In this document: piece by piece, positions 18,299-28,053 of the stretch | Layout of the letters: every line of letters starts with the position of its first letter | Numbering within the stretch: position 1 is the first letter of the stretch | DNA from: Affinundibacterium amnicola | GTDB lineage: Bacteria > Pseudomonadota > Gammaproteobacteria > Burkholderiales > Burkholderiaceae_D | Length of the DNA stretch: 64,000 bases | Assembly (NCBI RefSeq): GCF_014284275.1 | Contig: NZ_JACOFU010000002.1 | Span: 356,623-420,622 of the forward strand | Direction of reading: 5' to 3' | The notes under the pieces: generated by a model | Told to the model about the DNA's origin: nothing | What the model saw: the letters and a program-made list of their open reading frames with translations, nothing else | Database searches by the model: none | Translations under genes and position numbers: made by a program

Positions 18299-19585
18299 CT
18301 ATTTTCGAACTTCGCCATGACCGAACACCACATACTTCAGTGAAGTCAAACCCTCCAACCCAACCGGTCCACGTGCGTGCAGTTTATCATTAGAAATGCC
18401 AATCTCCGCACCGAGGCCGTATTCGAAGCCATCGGCAAAGCGGGTTGAAGCGTTGACCATGACCGATGCTGAATCGACTTCGCGCAAAAATGCCATGGCG
18501 CGGCTGTAGTCTTCGGTGATGATAGATTCTGTATGTTTTGAGGAATAATGATTGATATGCTCTATCGCTGCAGTCATGTCCGCAACCACTTTTATCGACA
18601 AAATCGGCGCTAGGTATTCGGTAGACCAATCTGTCTCTTGCGCAGTTGCTAAATGCGGATATGCGTGCAAGATTTGTGCGGCTTGCGTATCACAACGTAA
18701 TTCGACTTTTTCACTCAAATAACGTTCTGCGAGTTTAGGTAAGACTTGCGCCGCGATGCCTTCTGCTACCAGTAAAGTTTCCATGGTATTGCAAGTACCG
18801 TAGCGATGGCATTTGGCATTGAATCCTATATCGACAGCTTTTTGCATATCCGCTTTATCATCAATGTAGACGTGGCAAATGCCATCTAGATGTTTGATCA
18901 TCGGTACTGTCGCCTCACGCATCAAGCGTTCAATCAAACCCTTGCCACCGCGCGGCACGATCACATCGACGTATTCGGGCATGGTAATCAAAGCACCGAC
19001 GGCTGCACGATCTGTCGTATCTACCACCTGTACCGCTTGCTCAGGTAAACCGGCTGTGCGTAAACCCTCTTTAACCAAATCGGCTAAGGCACGATTGCAA
19101 TTAATCGCCTCAGAACCACCACGCAAGATGGTTGCATTACCGCTCTTGATGCACAATCCCGCCGCATCGACTGTCACGTTCGGACGTGCTTCATAGATGA
19201 TACCAATCACACCAAGCGGTACGCGCATTTGCCCCACTTGTATACCGGATGGACGATATTTCATGTTTGAAATTTCACCGATAGGATCAGATAAGCGTGC
19301 GATTTGTTCTAAGCCTTCTGCCATCGTGGCGATCGCTTTATCGCTGAGCGCCAAACGATCTAACATCGCCGCTTCCATACCCGCAGCTTTGGCGGCAGCT
19401 AAGTCTAATTCATTCGCTGCACGCAGAGCTGGTGCTTCACGACGTATCGCTGTTGCTATTGCTAGCAAGGCTTGATTCTTAGTCGCTGTGTCTGCTTTCG
19501 CCATGGTGCGCGATGCTAGACGCGCTTGCTGACCTAGGATTTGGATGTAGTTGGCGATGTCGCCGGTGTTTTTATCAACGCTCAT
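18299..19585 (-). CDS. proA: Gamma-glutamyl phosphate reductase
   Basis: 428 residues, close to family length. Second step of proline synthesis: NADPH-dependent reduction of gamma-glutamyl phosphate to glutamate semialdehyde. The aldehyde-dehydrogenase-like fold is shown by [21 protein letters not shown], the LRGGSEA loop and the catalytic cysteine in [13 protein letters not shown]. The conserved C-terminal [15 protein letters not shown] is intact, so the inserted pair downstream has not cut the gene. No proB nearby. Lies in the leuS-lptE-holA-proA run. Confidence 0.95.
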   Translation of the reverse strand: MSVDKNTGDIANYIQILGQQARLASRTMAKADTATKNQALLAIATAIRREAPALRAANELDLAAAKAAGMEAAMLDRLALSDKAIATMAEGLEQIARLSDPIGEISNMKYRPSGIQVGQMRVPLGVIGIIYEARPNVTVDAAGLCIKSGNATILRGGSEAINCNRALADLVKEGLRTAGLPEQAVQVVDTTDRAAVGALITMPEYVDVIVPRGGKGLIERLMREATVPMIKHLDGICHVYIDDKADMQKAVDIGFNAKCHRYGTCNTMETLLVAEGIAAQVLPKLAERYLSEKVELRCDTQAAQILHAYPHLATAQETDWSTEYLAPILSIKVVADMTAAIEHINHYSSKHTESIITEDYSRAMAFLREVDSASVMVNASTRFADGFEYGLGAEIGISNDKLHARGPVGLEGLTSLKYVVFGHGEVRK

Positions 19586-19631
19586 GTTCAGAACACTTTA
19601 ATTCTATTTATTTGAATGACCCACTGTCGTC

Positions 19632-19750
19632 AAGCTTCGCAAAATTGCTTAGTTGGGATGCAGCGCTAGGCGCTCAGCGCAGCAATATGTCGATATTGCG
19701 AGCATGAGCAACAACGCGATGCGCCCAAATAAGCGATTTGGCGAAGCGTT
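19632..19750. repeat. Long imperfect inverted repeat between holA and proA
   Basis: A left arm starting aagcttcgcaaaattgctta (19632 on) pairs imperfectly with a right arm ending taagcgatttggcgaagcgt (to 19749), about 35 bases each, roughly 80 percent complementary by eye. The centre holds further palindromes (gcgctaggcgctcagcgc; gcaatatgtcgatattgc). The whole 163-base gap would fold into one large cruciform/hairpin. It looks like a MITE-like or REP-family insertion that overlaps the holA stop region. Confidence 0.7.
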
Positions 19751-20768
19751 AATTTGCTTTAGCTACGCGCAACCCCAAATGCAACAACGCATCCCAAGCA
19801 TCTCCGGCAAACTTCGGTGCGCGTAAGCCTTTGACCATTTTGTCGATTTGCGCAGCGTCTTGTAGTGCTGCTTGCAGAGTCGCTAAACTGACGCGACGTA
19901 GTGCTGGTTCCATGAGTTTTTCTCTTGGCCCCCAGATACGGTACTCTTTTAAGAGTACCCCTAATGGGCGTCCTTGTGCGACGCCGGATTTTAATTTGAG
20001 TAGTGTGCGCAGCTCCTCTGCCATCGCCCACAAGACTAAAGGCAGAGCTTCGCCCTCACCTTTGAGTCCATCTAACATTCTGACTAGACGTGCCACATCG
20101 CCGACTAACATTGCTTCATTTAATTTGAAGACATCGTAACGAGCGACATTTAAGACGGCATCATGGATCACTTCAAAACTGAGCTTGCCTTGTGGATGCA
20201 GTAGGCCTAATTTTTGTATTTCTTGATGTGCTGCCAGTAAATTGCCTTCGACACGATCCGCGATAAATTCCAGACTTTGACGATCGGCGCTTTGTCCTTG
20301 CGCTGCTAGTCGTTGCCCTATCCAATTTGGTAAAGCGACGCGCTCGATCAAGGGGATGTCGATATACACCGCCGCTTGTTGCAGCATCGTGACCCAAGCC
20401 GCTTTTTGCGTCGCCCAATCGAGTTTAGGTAAGGTAATTAAGGTGATATTGTCCGGCGAAAGATCACGTACATATTCTTGTAAAGCCGCGCCGCCGTCTT
20501 TGCCTGGCTTGCCCGTTGGGATGCGCAGGTCTATCAGTTTTTTATCGCCAAATAAGGATTGCGATTGATTCGCTGCCAGTAATTCGCCCCATTTAAAGTA
20601 GCGTTCAACTGTCAGTATTTCGCGCTCTAAAAAACCCTGAGCCTTGGTGATTTTACGTATCTTATCGGCAGTCTCTTGCACCAACAAATGCTCGTCGCTA
20701 GAGATGACATAAATCGCTGCCAAACCTTTGGCAAGATGAGCATCAATAGCGTCGTAGCGTAATTGCAT
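19749..20768 (-). CDS. holA: DNA polymerase III subunit delta
   Basis: About 339 residues from the ATG at 20768 (MQLRYDAIDAHL), 13 bases after the lptE stop; the open frame begins at 20822 but that would overlap lptE. Delta opens the beta clamp in the clamp-loader complex. The N-terminal domain (about 1-140) with YVISSDEHLLVQETADKIR is the typical nucleotide-site remnant, followed by the LPKLD strand, the EGNLLAAHQEIQKLGLL helix and the C-terminal collar domain. The stop lies in the edge of the inverted repeat described separately. Confidence 0.95.
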   Translation of the reverse strand: MQLRYDAIDAHLAKGLAAIYVISSDEHLLVQETADKIRKITKAQGFLEREILTVERYFKWGELLAANQSQSLFGDKKLIDLRIPTGKPGKDGGAALQEYVRDLSPDNITLITLPKLDWATQKAAWVTMLQQAAVYIDIPLIERVALPNWIGQRLAAQGQSADRQSLEFIADRVEGNLLAAHQEIQKLGLLHPQGKLSFEVIHDAVLNVARYDVFKLNEAMLVGDVARLVRMLDGLKGEGEALPLVLWAMAEELRTLLKLKSGVAQGRPLGVLLKEYRIWGPREKLMEPALRRVSLATLQAALQDAAQIDKMVKGLRAPKFAGDAWDALLHLGLRVAKAN

Positions 20769-20781
20769 ATTCTGTTTGACC

Positions 20782-21300
20782 TTAATCTGACTTAGCTGGC
20801 GCTTCCATCCTAACGACGGCAAGACGACGCATAATTTGCTGCACCAATTCGGATTGCATATCGCGATAGAGCAAGGCTTCTTCCGCTTCTTTCGCCAAGA
20901 CTTCGTTTTCTTTAAAGCTGAGATTACGCTTTAAACTAATTGTGGTTGGCTCTAAGACTTCGCGTCCAGTCTTATCACGCAAACGGAATTTTAAGTTATA
21001 GATCAAATTAAACTCACGGACACGACCTTGGCTGTTCAAGGACAAAATCACTTTGTCGCGCGTCTCGCCAAGCACATCCAAAACCACTTCTGCATTGGTG
21101 GCTTGTGCCGTCACTTCAGTTTTTCCGTTAGCGCGCAGATTGCGTTTGAGCTCACCACCTAAAGCTGAGCTTTCTGGTAGGCCTACGTAAATACTCTGGA
21201 AAGGAAACGCTACCGCGCCGCGCAGAGCGAAGCCACAAGCGCTGATGCTCGTGATGAGAACGAGGTAAGTAGCTATTTTCAAAAAACGATTCAGGCTCAT
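20782..21300 (-). CDS. lptE: LPS-assembly lipoprotein LptE (RlpB)
   Basis: 172 residues with a lipoprotein signal ending in the lipobox ISAC, cysteine at residue 22, followed by GFALRG, a standard LptE start. The mature part has the two-strand/two-helix arrangement and the RDMQSELVQQIMRRL helix near the C-terminus. LptE plugs the LptD barrel in the outer membrane and helps insert lipopolysaccharide. Located between leuS and holA, the usual neighbours in proteobacteria. Confidence 0.93.
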   Translation of the reverse strand: MSLNRFLKIATYLVLITSISACGFALRGAVAFPFQSIYVGLPESSALGGELKRNLRANGKTEVTAQATNAEVVLDVLGETRDKVILSLNSQGRVREFNLIYNLKFRLRDKTGREVLEPTTISLKRNLSFKENEVLAKEAEEALLYRDMQSELVQQIMRRLAVVRMEAPAKSD

Positions 21301-21335
21301 TGGGTTTTCACTCTTTCAACAACTGAAATTTCAAA

Positions 21336-21512
21336 CTCCCTTCTTCCGTAAGCGGGAGAAGGGTCGGGGATGAGGGAGAATCAGCTTCGGGTAAAATTAC
21401 TGAAGGCGACAGGCGGTATTGCACACTGTTTTTCGCCTCTGAATAATTTCGTCGTTTCTGAACTACCCTCACCCTAGCCCTCTCCCGCTAGCGGGAGAGG
21501 GGACAATTCTCA
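21336..21512. repeat. Two REP-like palindromes (ccctctcccgc-gcgggagaggg type)
   Basis: A first palindrome cttcttccgtaagcgggaga (21342 on) is followed by ggggatgaggg, and a second, ccctctcccgctagcgggag (21478 on), is preceded by ccctcacccta. The two are in opposite orientation and about 130 bases apart, the arrangement of a BIME. They fill the 231-base gap between leuS and lptE. Confidence 0.8.
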
Positions 21513-21531
21513 GCGACGAAGCCGCTTAAAC

Positions 21532-24213
21532 TCAAACAACAATATTCACCAACTTACCCGGCACAACAATGATCTTCTTCGGCGCACCTTCGATAAAGCG
21601 TGCCGCACTTTCGTTTGCCACCGCCGCCGCTTCGATAGTCGCTTTGTCAGCATCTTTCGCCACCTTGATACTACCGCGCAATTTGCCGTTAACCTGCACC
21701 ATCAATTCGATTTCATCTTGCACTAAAGCTGCAGCATCGACTTGTGGCCAAGGTGCATCGATGATGCCGCCTAAGTCTTGTACGTAGCCAAGTTCATTCC
21801 ACAAAGCATGCGTAATATGCGGGCAGACTGGATACAAACCGCGTAACAAAATACCGAAGGCTTCGCGTACCGCTGCGGCAGAACCTTCTGCTTCGGATTT
21901 GAACGATTCAATGGTGTTCAACAATTTCATCGCACCAGATACCACGGTGTTGTACTGCAAACGGTCATAATCGCTATCGATTTGTTTCAAGGTGCTATGT
22001 ACTTCAAAGCGCAGAGCTTTCACATCCGCCGCATAATTCGCTGCTGGAGTTACACCTGCTGCAATAATTGGTGAAAATTTCAAGGCTGTCGCCCACAGAC
22101 GGCGCAAGTAACGTGATGCACCTTCCACACCACTGCTGCTCCACGCAGCACTTTGATCTGGCGGACCTGCGAACATCGTGAACAGGCGTGCCGTATCTGC
22201 ACCAAACTGGCTGATGATGTCTTTTGGTTCAACCACGTTATTTTTGGACTTGGACATTTTCTCAATGCCACCCATTTGCACAGGCTGACCATCGCTCTTC
22301 AAACTGGCAGAAATTGGACGGCCTTTTTCATCGTGTTGCACTTCAACTTCATTTGGATAGAACCAAAGCTTTTTACCGCTCGCTTCTTCGCGATAATAAG
22401 ACTCGTTGAGCAACATACCTTGCGTGAATAAGTTTTTAAATGGCTCATCAATTTTCACCAAGCCCATATCGCGCATCGCCTTGGTCCAGAAACGCGCATA
22501 CAGCAAATGCAGAACCGCATGTTCTACACCGCCGATGTATTGATCCATCGCCATCCAATAGTCATTGCGCTCGTCGACCATCGTCGTTGCATCTGGGCAG
22601 GTATAGCGCATGAAGTACCAGCTGGAATCGACGAAGGTATCCATGGTGTCAGTTTCACGGTGTGCTGGCTTACCGCATTTCGGGCAAGGTACGTTCAAGA
22701 AAGCCGCATGCGTTTTCAATGGATTACCTGAACCATCAGGGATACATTCAGTCGGCAATACCACTGGCAAATCTTCGTAAGGTACAGGCACATCACCGCA
22801 ATCATCGCAATGGATAATAGGGATAGGTGTGCCCCAATAACGTTGACGAGAAATACCCCAATCGCGCAAACGCCAGGTGGTTTTCTTTTCACCTACGCCT
22901 TTGGCGACGAGGTCGGCGGCGACAGCTTCAAAAGCGTCTTTGAATGTCAAATCGTCGTATTTACCGCTATTAAAAGTAGATAAGGAAAGATCGTACTTAT
23001 CACCATACCAATCGTGCCAATTACTAGAATCAAATTCAACTGAAGCATCGTCAACAGTTTGTCTCTCACCTCGGTTCTTATCTTTAAGGATGATGCTGCG
23101 ATAAACAGGTTTAATTTCAATTTTATACTTGTTCGCAAACGCAAAATCACGTTCATCATGCGCAGGCACACCCATCACTGCGCCGTCGCCATACGTCATC
23201 AAGACATAATTGCCGACCCAAACTTCAACCTGTTCGCCCGTCAAAGGATGGGTAACGAATAAACCTGTAGGCAATCCTTCTTTTTCTTTGGTCGCCATTT
23301 CAGCTTCGGTCGTACCACCAGCTTTGCATTCTTCAATGAATGCGGCTAACTTAGAATTGTTTTTTGCAGCGACTGTGGCGAGTGGATGTTCTGCCGCGAC
23401 TGCGCAGAAAGTGACGCCCATAATCGTGTCAGGACGCGTAGTGAAGACATACATTTTGCCGTCTTGTACCAAGGCACCAGATTCGTCTTTGATCTCATGG
23501 CTAAACGCAAAACGCACGCCTTCGCTTTTACCGATCCAGTTACGCTGCATGGTGCGCACCTGATCTGGCCAGCCATCGAGTTGATCGATGCTGGACAAAA
23601 GCTCTTCTGCGTATTGCGTAATACCGAAGTAATAGCCCGGAATTTCGCGTTTTTCAACCACGGCGCCTGAACGCCAACCTTTGCCATCAATCACCTGCTC
23701 ATTCGCCAATACAGTTTGATCAACCGGGTCCCAGTTCACCACTTGCGTTTTTTTGTAGGCAACGCCTTTTTCCAGCATCTTTAAGAACAACCACTGATTC
23801 CAACGATAGTAATCTGGATCACAAGTCGCGACTTCGCGTGACCAGTCAAATGCCAAACCCAAAGGCTGCATTTGTGATTTCATATCTTCGATATTCGCGT
23901 AAGTCCATTCCGCTGGCGATTTTTTGTAGGCAATCGCTGCATTTTCTGCTGGTAAACCAAACGCATCCCAGCCCATAGGCATTAGAACGTTATAACCCTT
24001 CATACGTAATTGACGCGCCAGCATGTCGTTGATGGTGTAGTTACGCACATGCCCCATATGCAGCTTGCCAGATGGGTATGGCAACATAGAACAGGCGTAG
24101 TATTTACCTTTTGGAAAACGTGGATCATTTTCCACGGTTTTAAACGCGTTTGATTCGGTCCAATGTGACTGGGCGGCTTGTTCAACTTCTGCTGGGCTAT
24201 ATTTTTCTTGCAT
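21532..24213 (-). CDS. leuS: Leucyl-tRNA synthetase
   Basis: 893 residues, class I synthetase of expected length. HIGH motif appears as HMGH (residues 52-55) and KMSKS as KMSKSKNN (about residue 656). The editing domain (CP1) in between has the [12 protein letters not shown] threonine-rich signature and [16 protein letters not shown]. The zinc-type segment [10 protein letters not shown]...CPKCGKP shows four cysteines. The C-terminal ends in the usual KLVNIVV. Heads the leuS-lptE-holA-proA cluster. Confidence 0.98.
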   Translation of the reverse strand: MQEKYSPAEVEQAAQSHWTESNAFKTVENDPRFPKGKYYACSMLPYPSGKLHMGHVRNYTINDMLARQLRMKGYNVLMPMGWDAFGLPAENAAIAYKKSPAEWTYANIEDMKSQMQPLGLAFDWSREVATCDPDYYRWNQWLFLKMLEKGVAYKKTQVVNWDPVDQTVLANEQVIDGKGWRSGAVVEKREIPGYYFGITQYAEELLSSIDQLDGWPDQVRTMQRNWIGKSEGVRFAFSHEIKDESGALVQDGKMYVFTTRPDTIMGVTFCAVAAEHPLATVAAKNNSKLAAFIEECKAGGTTEAEMATKEKEGLPTGLFVTHPLTGEQVEVWVGNYVLMTYGDGAVMGVPAHDERDFAFANKYKIEIKPVYRSIILKDKNRGERQTVDDASVEFDSSNWHDWYGDKYDLSLSTFNSGKYDDLTFKDAFEAVAADLVAKGVGEKKTTWRLRDWGISRQRYWGTPIPIIHCDDCGDVPVPYEDLPVVLPTECIPDGSGNPLKTHAAFLNVPCPKCGKPAHRETDTMDTFVDSSWYFMRYTCPDATTMVDERNDYWMAMDQYIGGVEHAVLHLLYARFWTKAMRDMGLVKIDEPFKNLFTQGMLLNESYYREEASGKKLWFYPNEVEVQHDEKGRPISASLKSDGQPVQMGGIEKMSKSKNNVVEPKDIISQFGADTARLFTMFAGPPDQSAAWSSSGVEGASRYLRRLWATALKFSPIIAAGVTPAANYAADVKALRFEVHSTLKQIDSDYDRLQYNTVVSGAMKLLNTIESFKSEAEGSAAAVREAFGILLRGLYPVCPHITHALWNELGYVQDLGGIIDAPWPQVDAAALVQDEIELMVQVNGKLRGSIKVAKDADKATIEAAAVANESAARFIEGAPKKIIVVPGKLVNIVV

Positions 24214-24333
24214 GACGATTCTATTGAAGAAATAAATGAAATTTGGGGAAAGGCGATGCTTACTTGAACCTTAGATTATAAGGCTAAAGCATGCTTATTT
24301 GAGGGAATACGCCGAGAAAAAGCCCGCTTGATC

Positions 24334-24819
24334 TTACTTTTTAAGCAGATTTGACGAGATAGGCGAGGAAGATTTGGAGGCTGAGCTTGCTGACTTTGAT
24401 TCAGTGGCAAAACCTATTTTATTCAAGCCATGACTTTGTGCTGCGGACATCACTTGCGCAATCAACTCAAAACGCGTCGATTTATCGGCGCGTAATAAAA
24501 TTTCCGGTTGTGGTTTTTGCTTTGCACTTAAGGCAAATCGTTGACCGACGTCATCGATCAAGACTTGTTCTGTATCCCAAAATAATTTGCCATCCGCATT
24601 AAAAGACAAAGTAATCGTCTTGACATCTTGCGGTATCGCTTGCGCTTCTGCTTGAGGCAAATCTAAACGTATCGCGTGATTCAGTAAGGGCGCCGCGATA
24701 ATAAAAATTACGAGCAGAACCAACATCACATCGACCATAGGAGTAACGTTGATATCCGACATCGCCACCAAAGGTTTGCCAGATCGTCCGCCTAAGCTTT
24801 TAAATTGACCAAATCCCAT
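24334..24819 (-). CDS. exbD: ExbD/TolR family biopolymer transport protein
   Basis: 161 residues with one N-terminal membrane helix after MSDINVTPMVDVMLVLLVIFII; the Asp in MVDVMLVL is the conserved proton-path residue. A periplasmic domain follows (about 45-135), then a Ser/Lys-rich tail. With the adjacent ExbB-like protein it forms the proton-driven motor. TolR and ExbD cannot be separated with certainty: no tolA, tolB or tonB is next to it. Its start lies nine bases after the stop of exbB. Confidence 0.9.
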   Translation of the reverse strand: MGFGQFKSLGGRSGKPLVAMSDINVTPMVDVMLVLLVIFIIAAPLLNHAIRLDLPQAEAQAIPQDVKTITLSFNADGKLFWDTEQVLIDDVGQRFALSAKQKPQPEILLRADKSTRFELIAQVMSAAQSHGLNKIGFATESKSASSASKSSSPISSNLLKK

Positions 24820-24828
24820 AAGATTAGC

Positions 24829-25488
24829 TTAATTGGTTTTGGTTAAATGGGCATGCAAATCAAAAGCGAAGCCATCTAACTCGGCAAACGTGATGCGATT
24901 GATACGATTGAAGGCATTGTAAGCAAGCACTGCTGGAATCGCGACGATCAAACCCAAGCCCGTCATCACCAGCGCCTCACCCACAGGTCCGGCAACCAGA
25001 TCAATTTGTATCGCGGTCGAACCTGAGACTGCGGTCAGCGCATGATAAATGCCCCACACAGTTCCCAGCAATCCAACAAAAGGCGCAGTCGCACCAACCG
25101 ATGCAAGCAAGGTTAAGCCCGATTCCAAACGTACCGTCACGCGATTCAGCTCTTCTCGCAATACGCGCGTCATCACATCGGTGGCATCGGTTTTTGCCAT
25201 AATCGATTTCGCCCTGCTTTGTGGATTGGCTGCAATCAAGCCTTGTTTGGCCAAGGGCGTATAAATATTTTCAACATCAAGCGCATCAAGCAAAGTGACC
25301 GCATCTTCTATCGTTGGCGCATTCCAAAATACATGTAGCGCATTCGTGCTGCGGCGGATACGCCAGAAAGACCAGGACTTAGAAAAAATCGTGAACCAGC
25401 TCACTAGCGACATTAGAATCAGAAACACGGCAACTGCACGACCTAAATCGTCTAATTGCATCCAATATTGGCTAAGCGTAATCGGCAT
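24829..25488 (-). CDS. exbB: ExbB/TolQ family proton-channel protein
   Basis: 219 residues with three membrane helices (about 15-40, 125-150, 170-195). The last two include ATAPFVGLLGTVWGIYHAL and GEALVMTGLGLIVAIPAVLAYNAF, the most conserved part of the MotA/TolQ/ExbB family. With ExbD it energises TonB or TolA across the inner membrane. Position next to dapB and leuS is usual in Burkholderiales. Confidence 0.9.
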   Translation of the reverse strand: MPITLSQYWMQLDDLGRAVAVFLILMSLVSWFTIFSKSWSFWRIRRSTNALHVFWNAPTIEDAVTLLDALDVENIYTPLAKQGLIAANPQSRAKSIMAKTDATDVMTRVLREELNRVTVRLESGLTLLASVGATAPFVGLLGTVWGIYHALTAVSGSTAIQIDLVAGPVGEALVMTGLGLIVAIPAVLAYNAFNRINRITFAELDGFAFDLHAHLTKTN

Positions 25489-25514
25489 AAGCGAATCTCT
25501 ATCCCAGACTTAAT

Positions 25515-26321
25515 TTAATTCAAACCCAGCACGTCGTACATATCAAACAAACCGGTTTGCTTATCCGCCAAGAAGCGTACAGCACGCAAGCTACCATGCG
25601 CATAAGTGACGCGGCTTGATGATTTGTGCGTGATTTCAACACGTTCACCAATGCCTGCAAACAAGACTGTGTGATCACCAACAATATCACCCCCGCGTAT
25701 GGTCGCAAAACCAATGGAAGATGGATCACGCTCACCGGTCACGCCTTCACGTGAAAACACGCCAACTTCTTTCAAATCACGACCTAAAGTATCGGCAATG
25801 ACTTCGCCCATTTTAAGTGCCGTACCTGATGGCGCATCGATTTTATGACGATGATGGGCTTCGATGATTTCGATATCGTAACCATGCGAAAAACTCTTGG
25901 CTGCCATTTCTAGCAATTTCATCGTTACATTCACGCCAACACTCATGTTTGGCGCAAACATAATGGCGGTTTTCTTCGCTGCATCAGCAATCGCTGCCTT
26001 ACCTGCATCATCAAATCCGGTGGTACCAATGATCATCTTGATGCCGTGCTCGGCACAATATTTCAGATGCTCTAAGGTGCCTTCAGGACGTGTAAAGTCA
26101 ATCAAAAATTCGGCATCGGCCAGTGCTTTTGCAAAATCAGATTCAATTTGAACCCCCGTCACTTTACCCAATGACAAACCAGCATCTGTACCCAAAAACG
26201 CGGATTGCGGAATATCCAAAGCACCTGTCAAGCGTGCATCATCAGCTGCCGCTATCGTTTCAATCAACATTTTACCCATGCGACCAGAAGCACCGGCCAC
26301 AGCGATTTTCATACTAGACAT
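25515..26321 (-). CDS. dapB: 4-hydroxy-tetrahydrodipicolinate reductase
   Basis: 268 residues. Lysine and meso-diaminopimelate synthesis. The N-terminal NAD(P) site is [18 protein letters not shown]; the substrate site [20 protein letters not shown] carries the catalytic His and Lys; [19 protein letters not shown] and the C-terminal [12 protein letters not shown] are also typical. Starts 13 bases after the bamE stop, so the two are co-transcribed. Confidence 0.97.
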   Translation of the reverse strand: MSSMKIAVAGASGRMGKMLIETIAAADDARLTGALDIPQSAFLGTDAGLSLGKVTGVQIESDFAKALADAEFLIDFTRPEGTLEHLKYCAEHGIKMIIGTTGFDDAGKAAIADAAKKTAIMFAPNMSVGVNVTMKLLEMAAKSFSHGYDIEIIEAHHRHKIDAPSGTALKMGEVIADTLGRDLKEVGVFSREGVTGERDPSSIGFATIRGGDIVGDHTVLFAGIGERVEITHKSSSRVTYAHGSLRAVRFLADKQTGLFDMYDVLGLN

Positions 26322-26334
26322 AATTTAACTCGAC

Positions 26335-26862
26335 TTATTTTTTCTTAGGAGCTTCTTCAGTTGGCATCGATTCGTTGCGCGAGGTAATCGCAGAACTGGT
26401 GATATGCGCAAGATATTCTTTCTCGGTTGGCAAATTGCCACCTTCGAAGCGCGCCACAGTATTATCTTTAAAGAAAATTGCCAAGCGGCTTGAAATCACT
26501 TCACCGTCTGGCTTTAACATACGGAAAGGATAATCCCAACGATCTTCGTGAAACATATCGGTCAATAGCGCAGTGCCCAATAAGAATCGCACCTGCTCAC
26601 GCGTCATGCCTTCTTTTAATTGAGAAACCATCTCTTGCGAAACAAAATTACCCTGCTGAATGGAGATACGATAAGGTGAAATCAAACCAAATAGTTTTCC
26701 AACACCTGTTGGCTTAACGATTTGTGTTCCCTTAACCGCGTTCGCATCCGCTTCTGCGATTTCTGTTTTTTGAGTTGCACAACCAGATAGCAACACCAAC
26801 AACGATGTCACAGATAACAAGGCAAATTGACTAGGACTTTTTGTAAACCGGGTGAATCGCAT
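26335..26862 (-). CDS. bamE: Outer-membrane assembly lipoprotein BamE (SmpA/OmlA)
   Basis: 175 residues. Lipoprotein signal with lipobox LSGC (Cys about residue 28). The SmpA/OmlA domain (about 60-150) contains PYRISIQQGNFVSQEMVSQLKEGMTREQVRFLLGTALLTDMFHEDRWDYPF in outline, i.e. the conserved GMTREQV and DPFH/WDYPF-type motifs. It stabilises the BamABCDE complex. The C-terminal 30 residues are Glu/Lys-rich, an addition common in betaproteobacteria. Divergent from fur, as in other Burkholderiales. Confidence 0.93.
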   Translation of the reverse strand: MRFTRFTKSPSQFALLSVTSLLVLLSGCATQKTEIAEADANAVKGTQIVKPTGVGKLFGLISPYRISIQQGNFVSQEMVSQLKEGMTREQVRFLLGTALLTDMFHEDRWDYPFRMLKPDGEVISSRLAIFFKDNTVARFEGGNLPTEKEYLAHITSSAITSRNESMPTEEAPKKK

Positions 26863-26986
26863 AAACTACCTCAAATTTTCAAGCAAAAATGTCGAACCAA
26901 GAAACTTCAGATAAGATAACAGAAATTTCTTACTAAGCTCCAAAACCCGATATCATAAAGCACTTAGCCTTCTTTTGAATGAAAAC

Positions 26987-27415
26987 ATGACAAATAACAC
27001 GCCTGACCTCAAAGCGAGCGGATTAAAAGCGACTCTGCCACGTTTGAAAATCTTAGAAATCTTTCAAAGTAGCACCGTGCGTCACTTAACTGCTGAAGAT
27101 GTTTATAAAATCTTATTGACTGAAAATATGGATGTCGGGCTGGCGACGGTGTATCGCGTATTAACCCAGTTCGAGCAAGCGGGGTTATTGCATCGCAATC
27201 ACTTCGAATCAGGCAAAGCGATTTTTGAATTGAATGAAGGTTCGCATCACGACCATTTAGTCTGTTTGGATTGCGGTCGCGTGGAAGAATTTTTTGATGA
27301 TCAAATCGAAAAACGCCAACATGCAATCGCTGAGGAGCGTGGTTTTGCAATTGCAGAGCATTCTCTTGCTCTGTATGGCAACTGCACCAAAGTGAATTGC
27401 GCGAATAAGAAATAG
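26987..27415 (+). CDS. fur: Ferric uptake regulator
   Basis: 142 residues from the ATG at 26987; a TTG at 26975 would add four. Winged-helix domain (about 1-82) with the recognition helix [18 protein letters not shown], then the metal-binding dimer domain with [16 protein letters not shown] (regulatory site and CxxC). The second Cys pair is partly replaced near the C-terminus (GNCTKVNC). Fe2+-dependent repressor of iron-uptake genes. Divergent from bamE with 124 bases between, which must hold both promoters. Confidence 0.95.
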   Translation: MTNNTPDLKASGLKATLPRLKILEIFQSSTVRHLTAEDVYKILLTENMDVGLATVYRVLTQFEQAGLLHRNHFESGKAIFELNEGSHHDHLVCLDCGRVEEFFDDQIEKRQHAIAEERGFAIAEHSLALYGNCTKVNCANKK

Positions 27416-27460
27416 TCACTACAAATTTAAAAAATTCCCAATTGCCAGCGCAAAAATACA

Positions 27461-27487
27461 AAAAGCGGGTTAGATGCCCGCTTTTTT
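27461..27487 (+). terminator. Bidirectional terminator between fur and the response regulator
   Basis: Stem aaaagcggg (27461-27469) with cccgctttt (27477-27485), 7-base loop, and U-runs usable from both strands. It lies between convergent genes. Confidence 0.85.
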
Positions 27488-27543
27488 ATATTACTAAATT
27501 CATTACGCAAAAATATTCGCGTTCACGAAACCACTTTTGTGGA

Positions 27544-27966
27544 TCAATTCACACCAGAATTTGCTGCCTTCTGCTTGCGATTAGCGCGGACTTTATCTAC
27601 CACTTTTTCCACGGTATCCAATACTTTTTTAGCGTTAAATGGCTTAATAATATAGCCACTAATTCCACTCTTAACCGCTTCCGCCACGACTTCTTGATCG
27701 GTATTTGCAGTGACCATCAACACAAATACATCGTGCATTACCATGCGTATGCTTTTCAATGCCTCAATTCCGCTGACTTTAGGCATGACAACATCTAGCA
27801 GAATAACATCCGGCTTCAGTCGCGTTGCCATTTCTAGTGCGCTATCGCCATCCAAGGCTTCACCAACCACGTTATAGCCATCATGGCGCAAAATAACACG
27901 TAGAGTTTCACGTGTCATATCATTGTCGTCGACAATCAATACGGAAATATCTTTATAGTCTGCCAT
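27544..27966 (-). CDS. Stand-alone CheY-like response regulator
   Basis: 140 residues: one receiver domain and a basic tail (KVRANRKQKAANSG). Acidic pocket DD in VLIVDDND, phospho-acceptor Asp in VILLDVVMPKVSG, Thr in MVTANTD and Lys in IIKPFNAKK are all present, so it should be phosphorylated. No kinase or output domain is next to it. Partner is unknown; the Pil-Chp ChpA 16 kb away is one possibility but pilG and pilH already serve it. Confidence 0.85.
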   Translation of the reverse strand: MADYKDISVLIVDDNDMTRETLRVILRHDGYNVVGEALDGDSALEMATRLKPDVILLDVVMPKVSGIEALKSIRMVMHDVFVLMVTANTDQEVVAEAVKSGISGYIIKPFNAKKVLDTVEKVVDKVRANRKQKAANSGVN

Positions 27967-28053
27967 TTTTTATACGAAAAATTATTTTATACCTAGTGAA
28001 TTCATTGCGTCTCCAAACTCACCAAGCAATTAATGAAGCAATTGAAGGGACAA

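Noticed and set aside
24334-25488. Calling the motor pair definitely tolQ-tolR
   Set aside because: No tolA, tolB or pal follows; the sequence alone does not separate TolQR from ExbBD, so the general family name was used.
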